The position numbers and the translations under genes were made by a program. A stretch of 64,000 nucleotides of DNA from Collinsella aerofaciens (lineage in GTDB: Bacteria > Actinomycetota > Coriobacteriia > Coriobacteriales > Coriobacteriaceae), in contig NZ_JADMWW010000002.1 in the NCBI RefSeq assembly GCF_015548375.1, positions 62,001 through 126,000 on the forward strand, in the 5' to 3' direction. Under the pieces are notes generated by a model that worked only from the letters and a program-made list of their open reading frames with translations, did no database searches and had not been told where the DNA came from. Every line of letters begins with the position of its first letter. Position 1 is the stretch's first letter. Positions 1 through 8,792 of the stretch are shown here, piece by piece.

Positions 1-385
1 CGCGAATGGCGTACTTGATCTGCTCCTCGGTGGGCTCGGGGTCCTCAGCAATGAGCGCCGCGCCCGCCATGACCATGCCGGGGATGCAAAAACCGCACTG
101 CACGGCGCCCACGGCACCAAAGGCGTACACAAAGGCCTCGCGCACGTCCTCGGGCAGGCCCTCGACGGTCACGATGTTGCGACCGGCGGCAAGAGCGGTG
201 GTCAGTACGCACGCCTTGACGGCCGCACCGTCCACATGGATGGTGCAGGTGCCGCAAGCGCCTTCGGAGCAGCCATCCTTGGCGGAATGGATATGCAGGT
301 CGTCGCGCAGGTAGCGCAGCAGCGGTTTATTCTCCGTCGTCGTGCGCTCGACGCCGTTAACGGTAAAAGTGAATTCCTGTGCCAT
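1..385 (-). CDS. 2Fe-2S subunit or domain of a molybdenum hydroxylase (xanthine dehydrogenase type), cut by the window edge
   Basis: The start is ATG at 385-383; the gene runs off the left edge, so about 128 residues are visible. A plant-type ferredoxin 2Fe-2S motif (CSEGACGTC, residues about 39-47) is followed by the start of the second 2Fe-2S domain (QCGFCIPGM, about residues 96-104), the arrangement of xanthine dehydrogenase and CO-dehydrogenase small subunits. These subunits pass electrons from the molybdenum site to a partner flavoprotein. With YgfK and SsnA directly upstream, this is probably the Fe-S part of the selenium-dependent purine hydroxylase. Whether it is a separate small subunit or the N-terminus of a fused 2Fe-2S/Mo protein cannot be seen here. 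Confidence 0.85.
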   Translation of the reverse strand, partial: MAQEFTFTVNGVERTTTENKPLLRYLRDDLHIHSAKDGCSEGACGTCTIHVDGAAVKACVLTTALAAGRNIVTVEGLPEDVREAFVYAFGAVGAVQCGFCIPGMVMAGAALIAEDPEPTEEQIKYAIR

Positions 386-397
386 GGTGATTCCCTT

Positions 398-877
398 CTA
401 CACGCCGGCGGCGATGCCGGTGCGGTCGTGGATGGCGCCATGCGGGCAGACGACGGCGCACATGCCGCACGACAGGCAGTCCACGCCGTCGATATGGGCG
501 CAGTTGTCCTCGATGCGGATAGCGCCGGCAGGGCACTTTTTAGCGCACATGCCGCAACCGATGCAGCTCGTGTCGCAGATCTTGCGAGCGATGGCGCCCT
601 TATCGGTGTTGTTGCAGCGCACCAGAATGTTCTGGTAGCCGGGAACGAAGGCAATCACGCGCTGCGGGCACGCCATGCCGCACAGGCCACAGCCCGTGCA
701 CTTGGAGCGATCCACGCGGGCGATGCCATCGACCAGCGCAATGGCGCCGTAGGGGCAGGCCGTGACGCAGGCGCCACAGCCAATGCAGCCTTCGCTGCAG
801 CGGGCGTCGCCGCCTGCGGAAGCGCAACCACTTCCGCAGGCAACGTAGGCCACGTTATGTTGAATGGATTTGGCCAT
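398..877 (-). CDS. Polyferredoxin with four 4Fe-4S clusters
   Basis: The protein has 159 residues and is rich in cysteine. Four CxxCxxCxxxCP motifs are visible: CIGCGACVTACP, CTGCGLCGMACP, CIGCGMCAKKCP and CLSCGMCAVVCP, plus extra N-terminal cysteines (ACGSGCAS..RC). This is the layout of RnfB-like electron carriers found beside YgfK/xanthine dehydrogenase genes. No membrane segment or signal peptide is seen, so it is probably cytoplasmic. It lies 11 bp after ygfK and 12 bp before the 2Fe-2S subunit, so it is almost certainly co-transcribed and carries electrons between them. The partner is inferred from position. Confidence 0.85.
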   Translation of the reverse strand: MAKSIQHNVAYVACGSGCASAGGDARCSEGCIGCGACVTACPYGAIALVDGIARVDRSKCTGCGLCGMACPQRVIAFVPGYQNILVRCNNTDKGAIARKICDTSCIGCGMCAKKCPAGAIRIEDNCAHIDGVDCLSCGMCAVVCPHGAIHDRTGIAAGV

Positions 878-888
878 AAGAGACTCGC

Positions 889-3888
889 CTATTTCTTAAG
901 AAGGTACGAATAGTTGTCGCGCACGGCCCTGATGGTCAGGCGGACGGCCTCGGGAAGACCGGTGTTGACGGCATCGACCGAGACGGTGCGGACCGTGCCG
1001 GCGACGCGAACCTTAAAGTGGTCCTCGTCCACGGCCAGGAAGCCCTCGTTCTCGGAGTTCTCCATGTCCTGCTCGCTCCAGAACAGGGTGAGCTTGTCCT
1101 TGTAGGGACGACCCTCCTGGTAGGGGCAGAACACGGCGCAGTTACCGCATTCGTTGCACATGCCGTCGACATGGACGACCTGATGCTTGGCCAGGCCCGG
1201 CACCTTAATTGCCACGTTGGCGCGGTTGGGGCACACATCGCAGCAGACCTCGCACACCAAGCCGCAGCCCAGGCAGCGGGTCTTGGTGCAGTTGCGCTTG
1301 TCGCGGCACAGCGACCCCTTGCGCTCGTAGCAGGTGTCCTCGCGGCCGGCCTGCTCGTTGCAGTCGGCGTACTTGTTAAAGTCCACGCCGGCGATGGCGC
1401 GGGCGACCTCGGCGGCGTCGGCGATAGCCTCGACCACGGTGGCCGGACCGCGACGGCAGTCACCGGCAGCCCAAACGCCCTCGACGCCGGTGGAGGTGGC
1501 GGCAAGGCGGCCGCGACGGTCGTGCTCGACGCCCGCGGCGTCGTACAGGCTGGCATCGATGCCCTCGCCCACGGCGCAGATCACCGTGGTGGCGGGAAGC
1601 TCGACGGTCTCGCCCGTGGCGACGGGGCTGCGGCGGCCGCTTGCATCCGGCTCGCCAAGCCCCATAACGTCGCAGGTCAGCACGGCGCCGTTGAGTGCCT
1701 TGGGCGCCAGCAGCTCGCAGAACTCAACGCCGTCGGCAAGAGCAAGATCAAGCTCTTCCTCGTCGGCGGGCATCTGCTTCTTGGTGCGACGATACACCAG
1801 ACGCACGTTCTTCACACCAGCCAGGCGCTTGGCCACGCGAGCCGCATCCATAGCGGTGTTACCGGCGCCAATGACTACGACATCCTCGCCCAGCTCGAGC
1901 TTCTCGCCCTTCTTGGCGGCCTCGAGGAACTCCAGCACGTCGAGCTCGGCACCCTCGCCCAAGCCCGCAGAGCCGGGCATCCAGGCACCGGTGGCCACGA
2001 CCACGTTGGTAAAGCCCTGGGCCTTGAGCTCTTCAATGGAATCCACGCGAGCATTGAGCTGTACCTTGGCGCCAAAGGCCAAGCAGAGCTCGGCATCGTG
2101 AGAGATATCGTCACTGGCGATACGGAACTCGGGGATCACGTGACGGACCACGCCGCCGAGCGAATCGCGGGCCTCGAAGATGGTGACGGGCACGCCGGCA
2201 CGCGTCAGGAAGAACGCCGTCGCCAGGCCGGCCGGGCCGCCGCCGATAACGGCAACGTTGCGCTCGCCGTCGTTGGCGATGGCCTGGGCGCGCAGCTTGG
2301 GCAGCACGGCCGTCATGGCCTCGCGGGCGGCCTTGAGCTTGCTGGCGCGGATCTGGGCGCCCTCGGGCTCGTAGAACGCACGCTCGCAGGCACGGCCGCA
2401 GGGATGCGGGCAGATGGTACCGGTGATGAACGGCAGGGCGTTGCGCTCGATGATGATGTTGAGTGCGTCCTCGTAGCGGCCCTCGTCAACAGCCGCCAGA
2501 TAGGCGGGAATATCCTGCTGGATGGGGCAGCTCGTGCGGCACGGCGTGGTAAAGCAGTCGGAAAGCGGGCTCTTGCCGGCGACCTTGCGGTCGGGCAGCG
2601 GGCGCAGCGGCTTCTTGTAGAGCGGGTTGGTGAGCGAGTCGGTCTGGATCGCAGTCACGGCCTCGAGAGAGACGCCCGCGAACGGCTTGCCATCCAGGTC
2701 GGTAAACTCGCCAGCCATCTGGCTAAAGCGCTCGTAGCCACCAGGCTTGAGTACGTCGGTCGCCAGGGTGACGGGCCAAATGCCGGCATCGTACAGGGCG
2801 CGGATGTTGTAGACCGTAGCACCGCCAGAGTAGCTAATGCGCAGCTTGCCATCGAACTGCTCGGTAATGCGACGGGCGGCCTCGATGGTCAGCGAGAACA
2901 GCGAACGGCCGGACATGTACATCTCGGTGGAGGGCAGCTCGTTCCTCGTCACGTCGACGGGGAACGTGTTGGTCAGCTTGACGCCAAACTCCAGGCCGCG
3001 CTCGGCACACAGGGCAATCAGACGCTCAAACATGGGCACAGCGTCGACCCACTGCAGATCCTCGCGGAAGTGCGTGTCATCGAAGACGATGTAGTCGAAG
3101 CCCAGCTCGTTGAGGCGCTGGCGAGCAAACTCATAGCCCAGCAGCGTGGGGTTGCACTTGATGTAGGTGTTGAGACCCTTCTCGGTAATCAGATAGGTCG
3201 CGATGCGCTCGATCTCCGCCGGCGGGCAGCCATGCAGCGTGGACTCGGTAATGGAGTTGGAGACGCGCGCCGGGATGGACTCGACAAACGCGGCATCGAC
3301 ATTCTCAAACTTGTCCAGGTTAGCGAGCGCCCACGTGCGGCACTCGTTCCAAACCTCGGAGCCGCTGGCGTCCTTCATGCCCTCAATGTACGCATCGACC
3401 TTGGGGCTCTTGATGCCCTCGAGGTCATAACCCACGGACATGTTGAAGACAAAACCATCCGGGCTGCCCAGGCCGTACTCGCGAGCGATCAGGTGGCAGG
3501 CAAACCATGCCTTCACGTACTCGGCAAAGGCCTGCGGAACCTCGAGCTCGGTCGACCACTCGCAGTTGTAGCACTCGTCCTGCGCCACGATGCAGGGCTT
3601 GTTCACACACTTGGAGAGCTCCTCGCCGTCCATAACCTGAACGGTCTTGAGCTCAAAGAAGCGGGAACCGGCCACGTAGGATGCCACGATGTTCTGGGCC
3701 AGCTGCGTATTGGGACCGGCGGCCGGGCCAAACGGAGTCTCGATGCGCTCGTCAAAAATGGGAAGCGCGCCCTCCTGGTTGGTCGTGACCATCTTGCGCA
3801 CGCCAAAGACGGCGCCCTGAGTCTTGTGCTCCTCGATGATCCAGTTCATCAGCTGCGAAAACGGGATCGGCCTCATGATGTCGCTCAT
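889..3888 (-). CDS. ygfK: YgfK-type Fe-S flavoprotein (putative selenate reductase subunit)
   Basis: 999 residues. I chose ATG at 3888 because GAGGAG lies 7 nt upstream; an ATG further upstream adds 41 residues unlike the family. The N-terminal part resembles a dihydroorotate dehydrogenase-like barrel. A GltD-like region follows: CRTSCPIQQDIPAYL, an FAD site VIGGGPAGLATAF and an NAD(P) site VVVIGAGNTAMDAAR. The C-terminus has ferredoxin cysteines (CLGCGLVCEVCCDVCP and CNECGNCAVFCP). YgfK proteins are linked to selenium-dependent molybdenum hydroxylases; the selenate reductase name is provisional, and electron transfer between NAD(P)H and the hydroxylase is the likelier role. It sits in an operon with ssnA and the xanthine dehydrogenase genes. 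Confidence 0.88.
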   Translation of the reverse strand: MSDIMRPIPFSQLMNWIIEEHKTQGAVFGVRKMVTTNQEGALPIFDERIETPFGPAAGPNTQLAQNIVASYVAGSRFFELKTVQVMDGEELSKCVNKPCIVAQDECYNCEWSTELEVPQAFAEYVKAWFACHLIAREYGLGSPDGFVFNMSVGYDLEGIKSPKVDAYIEGMKDASGSEVWNECRTWALANLDKFENVDAAFVESIPARVSNSITESTLHGCPPAEIERIATYLITEKGLNTYIKCNPTLLGYEFARQRLNELGFDYIVFDDTHFREDLQWVDAVPMFERLIALCAERGLEFGVKLTNTFPVDVTRNELPSTEMYMSGRSLFSLTIEAARRITEQFDGKLRISYSGGATVYNIRALYDAGIWPVTLATDVLKPGGYERFSQMAGEFTDLDGKPFAGVSLEAVTAIQTDSLTNPLYKKPLRPLPDRKVAGKSPLSDCFTTPCRTSCPIQQDIPAYLAAVDEGRYEDALNIIIERNALPFITGTICPHPCGRACERAFYEPEGAQIRASKLKAAREAMTAVLPKLRAQAIANDGERNVAVIGGGPAGLATAFFLTRAGVPVTIFEARDSLGGVVRHVIPEFRIASDDISHDAELCLAFGAKVQLNARVDSIEELKAQGFTNVVVATGAWMPGSAGLGEGAELDVLEFLEAAKKGEKLELGEDVVVIGAGNTAMDAARVAKRLAGVKNVRLVYRRTKKQMPADEEELDLALADGVEFCELLAPKALNGAVLTCDVMGLGEPDASGRRSPVATGETVELPATTVICAVGEGIDASLYDAAGVEHDRRGRLAATSTGVEGVWAAGDCRRGPATVVEAIADAAEVARAIAGVDFNKYADCNEQAGREDTCYERKGSLCRDKRNCTKTRCLGCGLVCEVCCDVCPNRANVAIKVPGLAKHQVVHVDGMCNECGNCAVFCPYQEGRPYKDKLTLFWSEQDMENSENEGFLAVDEDHFKVRVAGTVRTVSVDAVNTGLPEAVRLTIRAVRDNYSYLLKK

Positions 3889-3986
3889 AATGAGCTCCTC
3901 TCTGTAACGCCCGGCGAGACCGCGCGACGGGCGCAAATACGGTGTAGCGCTAGCACAGCGCCGGCGACCCCGCGGAGGCCGCCTAT

Positions 3987-4022
3987 ACGCGCGTCGAACG
4001 CGGCGAAACATCCGACGCGCGT
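3987..4022. other. Intercistronic hairpin between ssnA and ygfK
   Basis: A perfect 10-bp inverted repeat (ACGCGCGTCG / CGACGCGCGT) with a 16-nt loop lies in the 148-bp gap between the ssnA stop and the ygfK start. No T-run follows on either strand, so it does not look like a simple terminator. It could stabilise mRNA or mark a processing site. Confidence 0.45.
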
Positions 4023-4036
4023 GAATCTACTTGTAA

Positions 4037-5392
4037 TTAGTAGGTGCGTTCGTTGAGCGTGCTCCAGAGCTTCTTGGACTCAGCCATGGTCCACGCGTTG
4101 ATCTTGTCCTCATCAATGCCAACGAACTCGCGATCCTTGTACAGGACGCGGCCGTTGATGATGGTGGTGCGGCAGTTTTTGCCCATCATGCCAAAGAGCA
4201 TGTGGCCGTCGATGTTCTCCTCGCTCAGCGGCGTAAAGGGCTTGTAGTCCATGACGATGACGTCGGCGGCAGCGCCGGCCTCGAGCACACCGAGCTTGCG
4301 ATCGAAGTACTTGCTGGCCATCTTGGCGTTGTTCTCGAACAGCATCGTCATTGCCTCGCACCAGCCCACGTTGGGCATAGCGGCGTTGTGACGCTGAATG
4401 ATCAGGAAGACCTTGAGGCTCTCGAGCATATCGTGGGTGTAGGCATCGGTGCCCATGCACACGGGGATGCCGCGGCGGAAGAACTCGAGCACGGGGGCGC
4501 AGCCTACGGCGTTGCCCATATTGGATTCTGGGTTGTTGACGAGCCAGGTGCCGGACTCCTTGACGATATCCATCTCGGCAGGCGTCACGTGGATGCAGTG
4601 GCCGAGCATGGTGTCGGGACCCAGCAGGTTGTGCTGCAGCAGGCGCTCGACGGGGCTGATACCACCGCGGTTGAGGCGGGAATCCCACACGTCGTTCATG
4701 CCCTCGCACACATGGATGTGGAAGCCGGTCAGGCCGTTGTTGGCCTCGGCCATCTTATCCATGGTCTCGTCCGAAAGTGTAAAGGTGGCATGTCCGCCAA
4801 ACATGGCAGCGATCATGTGGTTGTCGTTGTCGCGACGCTCCTTGGCGGCCCACTGGGCAAATTCGGCGTTCTCGGCAATGGCCTGGTCGCATTTTTCCTG
4901 GCCGCGGCGATCGGAGACCTCGTAGCACAGGCACGAACGCATGCCCAGCTCCTGAGCTGCATCCTTAATGGTAAAGAGGCTTCCCGGGATCTCGCAGAAG
5001 CTCGCGTGGTGATCGAAGATCGTGGTAACGCCATCGCGGATGGAATCCAGAATCGTGGCATAGGCGCTGGCCTTGGTGCCGTCGAGCGTCAGGTTGTCGT
5101 CGATCTTCCACCACTGCTGCTCAAGATTCTCCAGGAAGTTGGTGGGGTTGCAGCCCTTAATGGCGAGGCCGCGGGCTAGACCCGAGTAGATGTGGGTGTG
5201 GCAGTTGATGAGTCCGGGCATGATGAGGTTGCCCCGGGCATCGACGTACTCGGCATCCGGGTACTTGGCCTTGAGCTCGCACTCGGGACCTACTTCGACG
5301 ATCGTATCTCCGTCAATGGCGACCGCACCGTTTGGAATGAACGGGGCCTGAGCATTGCGGGTAAAGACGGAACCGTTAGCGACCAGAAGCAT
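4037..5392 (-). CDS. ssnA: SsnA-type amidohydrolase
   Basis: 451 residues from ATG 5392, preceded by AGGGAG; an ATG 18 bp upstream lacks a ribosome site. It belongs to the cytosine deaminase/atrazine chlorohydrolase-like amidohydrolases. Visible metal ligands are HTHIYSGLAR near the N-terminus, HIHVCE, GHCIHV and GTDAY. SsnA is a marker of selenium-dependent molybdenum hydroxylase clusters; its reaction is unproven, but hydrolytic deamination or ring opening of a purine product fits. It lies between the purine permease and ygfK in the same orientation. Confidence 0.88.
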   Translation of the reverse strand: MLLVANGSVFTRNAQAPFIPNGAVAIDGDTIVEVGPECELKAKYPDAEYVDARGNLIMPGLINCHTHIYSGLARGLAIKGCNPTNFLENLEQQWWKIDDNLTLDGTKASAYATILDSIRDGVTTIFDHHASFCEIPGSLFTIKDAAQELGMRSCLCYEVSDRRGQEKCDQAIAENAEFAQWAAKERRDNDNHMIAAMFGGHATFTLSDETMDKMAEANNGLTGFHIHVCEGMNDVWDSRLNRGGISPVERLLQHNLLGPDTMLGHCIHVTPAEMDIVKESGTWLVNNPESNMGNAVGCAPVLEFFRRGIPVCMGTDAYTHDMLESLKVFLIIQRHNAAMPNVGWCEAMTMLFENNAKMASKYFDRKLGVLEAGAAADVIVMDYKPFTPLSEENIDGHMLFGMMGKNCRTTIINGRVLYKDREFVGIDEDKINAWTMAESKKLWSTLNERTY

Positions 5393-5410
5393 AAATGCTC
5401 CCTTCAACAT

Positions 5411-5587
5411 CAGGGGCGGGGTTTGACACCTCTGACATGGCGGAGTGCGAAGCGCCGGCCTACACCGGAAACGGGCCCTCTCCCGTCAACGCTTCACCAA
5501 AGGGACAAACCCTTTGAAGTGCGGCTTGGCACCGCATGACGTCGGCGGACGAGGCGATGCGCCCGCCGACGAATAGCACCGAATTGG
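5411..5587. other. Gap between permease and ssnA with two hairpins
   Basis: No gene is seen. It contains a strong hairpin GTCGGCGG ... CCGCCGAC (about 5540-5571), just past the permease stop, and CAAAGGG-acaaa-CCCTTTG (5498-5516) flanked by CTTC/GAAG. Neither has a clear U-tract on the minus strand. They may tune the ratio of permease to the downstream enzymes. Confidence 0.4.
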
Positions 5588-6982
5588 TTACTTCTTGCTC
5601 TCGGGCAAGACCAGATCCACGGCAGCGTCCTTGGCAGCATCGATGTGCTGAGCCACGACCGGCGTCTGCGGAAGGATCAGGTTAAGGACAATGGCCATGA
5701 TGGCGGTGGGGGTTACGGCATTGGAGCCGATGACGGTGGGCACCCAGGTGGGCATACCCTCACCGGCAAGGCAACCGCTGGCCATCCAGATACCCAGGCC
5801 AAAGACGACGGAGGTACCGACGATGGTGGTGGTGCGCTGCGTGAGGCCCTCGCGGGTGAACATGCGCACGCCGTTCATGGTGATGGTGCCAAAGACGCCG
5901 ACGGTCGCGCCGCCGATGACGGGCTGCGGGATAGCGGAAAGGACGGCAGAGAGCTGCGGGAACAGGCCGGCGATGGCAAAGACGGCCGCGATGATCACAA
6001 AGACCCACTTGTTGACGACCTTGTTGGAGCAGATGATGCCCACGTTCTGGCCAAGGGCGCTGGTGGGAAGACCGCCCAGCAGGCCGCCGACCATAGAGGT
6101 GAGGCCCTGGGACACGATAGCGCCGGAGAGCTCGCGCTCGGTGGGCATACGGTCGATGGAGCCCAGGCAGGCGGCAGAGACGTCGCCGATAACCTGGATG
6201 GCAACCATGGGGAACACGACGGCAAGGGTAATGCAGACCTCGGGATCAAACTCGAGCGCATAGGGCATGAGCTTGGGAAGGGCGAAGACCTGGGCGGTGG
6301 CGACGCTGGAGAAGTCGATCATGCCAAAGGGGATGGAGACGATCATACCAACGATCATGCCAAAGAACACGGATCCCAGCTTGAGCGTGCCCTTGCCAAA
6401 GTTGGCGAGCGCAAAGACCACGGCGAAGGTGATAAGAGCGACGCACCAGGCCTGCGGGGTGCCCCACAGCGGCGTACCCATACCGCCGGCCATATACTTG
6501 ACAGCCGTGGGATAGAGAGAGACGCCAATGGAGAAGATGACCGTACCGGTCACGACAGGCGGGAACAGCCACTTGATCTTGCTGTAGGCCAGACCAAAGA
6601 GGACCGCGACGGCGCCGCCGACGATCTCGCCACCCAGCAGCGCACCAAAGCTAAAGCCCGAGGCACCCATGGCCTGCAGGGCCGGCAGAAACGCGAACGA
6701 AACGCCCATGACGATGGGCAGGCCGCCGCCGATGCGACGGAAGGGAGCGAAGGCCTGAAGGGCCGTGTCGATCGCCGAAAGAATGAGCGCGACCTGGATG
6801 ATGTCGGTGCTCTGCTGGCTATTAAAGCCGTAGACGCCGGCCATGATGACCGCCGGGGTAATGATGCCGGCAAACGATGCCAGTACGTGCTGAAGGGCAC
6901 ACGGGATCATTTCCTTAACGGGAGGCATACCTTCGCGAGTGAACAGGGCTTCAGTGCCGTTCGTAACCGTCTCCTGGGTCAT
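5588..6982 (-). CDS. NCS2-family xanthine/uric acid permease
   Basis: 464 residues with about 12-14 hydrophobic segments, typical of nucleobase:cation symporters 2 (UraA/XanQ/PbuX). Family sequences visible include the early QHVLASFAG segment and the signature region GDVSAACLGSIDR followed by GGLPTSALGQNVG. First gene of the minus-strand purine cluster, so it probably imports the xanthine or urate used by the downstream molybdenum hydroxylase. Substrate choice within NCS2 cannot be read from sequence alone. The ribosome site is weak (GGTGG). Confidence 0.88.
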   Translation of the reverse strand: MTQETVTNGTEALFTREGMPPVKEMIPCALQHVLASFAGIITPAVIMAGVYGFNSQQSTDIIQVALILSAIDTALQAFAPFRRIGGGLPIVMGVSFAFLPALQAMGASGFSFGALLGGEIVGGAVAVLFGLAYSKIKWLFPPVVTGTVIFSIGVSLYPTAVKYMAGGMGTPLWGTPQAWCVALITFAVVFALANFGKGTLKLGSVFFGMIVGMIVSIPFGMIDFSSVATAQVFALPKLMPYALEFDPEVCITLAVVFPMVAIQVIGDVSAACLGSIDRMPTERELSGAIVSQGLTSMVGGLLGGLPTSALGQNVGIICSNKVVNKWVFVIIAAVFAIAGLFPQLSAVLSAIPQPVIGGATVGVFGTITMNGVRMFTREGLTQRTTTIVGTSVVFGLGIWMASGCLAGEGMPTWVPTVIGSNAVTPTAIMAIVLNLILPQTPVVAQHIDAAKDAAVDLVLPESKK

Positions 6983-7334
6983 TTGACCACCAATCCTCGA
7001 AGTAGTTGTTTTCGCATCTAACGCTCTATTGTGACGCAGTGCGGGGTTGAGGTTGTGCCTTCATTGCATATCGTATTAAAGATGATTCTCATTCTCAATA
7101 ATAATTTTTTGTTATCAGACTATTCTTCAGCTGAAATAACGCATTTCCGCAGGTCAGGAAAGTATCTGGTCAAAATAACATCTAACTTTTCTTTTGGTCG
7201 ACCGTTTACCGCCAAATTCCTACCGTTCGTCTGTATTACGCAATGTACCTGCGAATATGCGAGATGGTGGGCAGCGTGTTACCATGAGAAAAAATTGTTA
7301 TGAACATTTCCGTTTTCACCCAAAGGAGTTGCCC
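6983..7334. promoter_or_regulatory. AT-rich divergent control region between permease and YheO-type regulator
   Basis: 352 bp, clearly more AT-rich than its surroundings, with no convincing ORF. It must hold the promoters of the purine cluster and of the regulator. Around 7079-7105 there is a run resembling a Fur-like iron box (GATTCTCATTCTCAATAATA). No purine riboswitch fold was recognised. The region is longer than two divergent promoters need, which suggests several operators. Confidence 0.5.
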
Positions 7335-7991
7335 GTGAACGAGACCGTACGCCGCTTTTTGCCGATGGTCGATTTTCTGGAGCAGATACTCGGCAAAAAC
7401 AGCGAAATCGTGCTGCACGATTTCTCGGATCCCGACCACGCCATCGTCGATATTCGCAACGGCATCGTGAGCGGCCGCAAGGTCGGCGGTCCCGCCACCG
7501 ATCTGGCACTCAAGATCATGCACGACGCCAAGTATCGCGACCTGCCGTTTATTACGGGCTACGAGGGGCGCGGTGCCGGCGGCAAGACGTTGGAGTCGGC
7601 GACGTACTTTATCCGCGAGGATGACGAGATCGTCGGTATGCTCTGCGTCAACACCGACCTCTCGACCGTACGCTCCATCAACGCCATGGCGCAGCAGCTC
7701 ATGGCGTGCTTCGACGCAGCGCCGACGCGCACGGAGCCCGCCCCTATCGAGGTCGAAAGCCTTTCGGAGTCCACCCAGGAGCTCATCGACCGCAGCATTG
7801 CCGAGTTGCTGAGCGCGCGCGGGCTGGATGTAGCGTCGCTTGGTCAGAACGACCGCGTGGACGTCATTCGCCACCTCAACGGCAACGGGGTGTTCATGCT
7901 CAAGGGCGCCGTGGCCTGCGCTGCCACCGCGTTGGGCATCTCGGAGCCCAGCGTGTACCGCTACCTGCAAAAAGTCCGCAAGGAGGGCTAA
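7335..7991 (+). CDS. YheO/DauR-type transcriptional regulator
   Basis: 218 residues from GTG 7335, chosen because AAAGGAG precedes it; longer ATG-started versions add unconserved sequence. The N-terminal two-thirds match the YheO-like PAS domain (EIVLHDFSDPDHAIVDIRNG, residues about 25-45). The C-terminus is a helix-turn-helix (ALGISEPSVYRYLQKVR, about residues 198-214). Relatives control amino-acid or nucleotide catabolism in response to a small molecule. It is divergent from the purine permease, so it is the obvious candidate regulator of that cluster. A terminator follows the stop. Confidence 0.85.
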   Translation: MNETVRRFLPMVDFLEQILGKNSEIVLHDFSDPDHAIVDIRNGIVSGRKVGGPATDLALKIMHDAKYRDLPFITGYEGRGAGGKTLESATYFIREDDEIVGMLCVNTDLSTVRSINAMAQQLMACFDAAPTRTEPAPIEVESLSESTQELIDRSIAELLSARGLDVASLGQNDRVDVIRHLNGNGVFMLKGAVACAATALGISEPSVYRYLQKVRKEG

Positions 7992-8048
7992 CGAGCAAAA
8001 TGGAGCGCGGGCAGTCTTTTTGGCTCCACAAGCGATCCGCCACTTGAC

Positions 8049-8084
8049 AAAAGACCCTGCAGTTCACACGCTGCAGGGTCTTTT
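8049..8084. terminator. Bidirectional intrinsic terminator
   Basis: Perfect stem AAAAGACCCTGCAG / CTGCAGGGTCTTTT with an 8-nt loop and T-runs on both strands. It lies between the convergent regulator (+) and RidA (-) genes and serves both. Confidence 0.9.
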
Positions 8085-8114
8085 TGCATGCCATGTTTAG
8101 TTGTGGTCAACGCC

Positions 8115-8492
8115 TTAGAGAGCGGCGACGACCTCGATCTCGACCAGACCGCCGGCCGGAAGGGCGGCAACCTGGAAAGCGCTGCGCGCGGGGAACGGAG
8201 CCTCGAACTTGGAGGCGTAGATCTCGTTCACGGCAGCGAAGTCGGCAATGTCGGCCAGGTAGACCGTGGTCTTGACGACATCGGCAAACGTAGCGCCGGC
8301 GGCAGTCAGCAGGGCCTCGACGTTAGCAAGGGACTGCTTGGCCTGGGCCTCGACGCCCTCGGGCATCTTGCCAGTTGTGGGGTCGATGCCCAGCTGGCCG
8401 GACAGGAACACCATGTTGCCGGTCTGGATACCGGGGGAATACGGTCCGATGGCTGCGGGTGCGTTATCGGAAGACACGACGGTCTTGCTCAT
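8115..8492 (-). CDS. ridA: RidA-family enamine/imine deaminase
   Basis: 125 residues from ATG 8492, with AAGGAG just upstream; the longer in-frame version has no ribosome site. The sequence follows the RidA (YjgF/YER057c) family: GPYSPGIQTGNMVFLSGQ near the N-terminus and PARSAFQVAALP, containing the substrate-carboxylate arginine, near the C-terminus. RidA hydrolyses reactive 2-aminoacrylate-type intermediates released by PLP enzymes. It is a stand-alone gene with its own promoter and a downstream terminator. Confidence 0.9.
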   Translation of the reverse strand: MSKTVVSSDNAPAAIGPYSPGIQTGNMVFLSGQLGIDPTTGKMPEGVEAQAKQSLANVEALLTAAGATFADVVKTTVYLADIADFAAVNEIYASKFEAPFPARSAFQVAALPAGGLVEIEVVAAL

Positions 8493-8581
8493 GTTTTTCT
8501 CCTTACGATCAGATAGAGAGCGTGAGCGCGGCGTTCGCACCGGGAGGCACAATTCGGTCTGAACACCGCGCTTGATTTGGG

Positions 8582-8610
8582 ATAGTACTCAAGGTTTCTG
8601 TTTGATGCAA
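8582..8610 (-). promoter_or_regulatory. Probable sigma-A promoter of ridA
   Basis: On the minus strand TTGCAT (8605-8610) and TACTAT (8582-8587) are separated by exactly 17 nt, about 90 nt before the ridA start. The rest of the 300-bp gap to 8792 holds a small palindrome CCAACGG-cgc-CCGTTGG (8644-8660) and a possible plus-strand -10 TATACT at 8755-8760 for the U32 gene. Confidence 0.6.
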
Positions 8611-8792
8611 GAATATTATCAGCTGGAGAGAATATTTTATCGCCCAACGGCGCCCGTTGGCAGCTGAACGGTTCTCCACGGGGTCAGCCAGCCTAAGCTG
8701 CTGAAGACTTTATCCCGCTTGGAGCACGGGCATCGCCTGCCGCAACGGCACCACTATACTTTTGAATATCTGAGCATTTTGAAAGGCAGGAT

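Noticed and set aside
6983..7334. Purine riboswitch before the permease
   Set aside because: No conserved three-way-junction sequences were found in the region.
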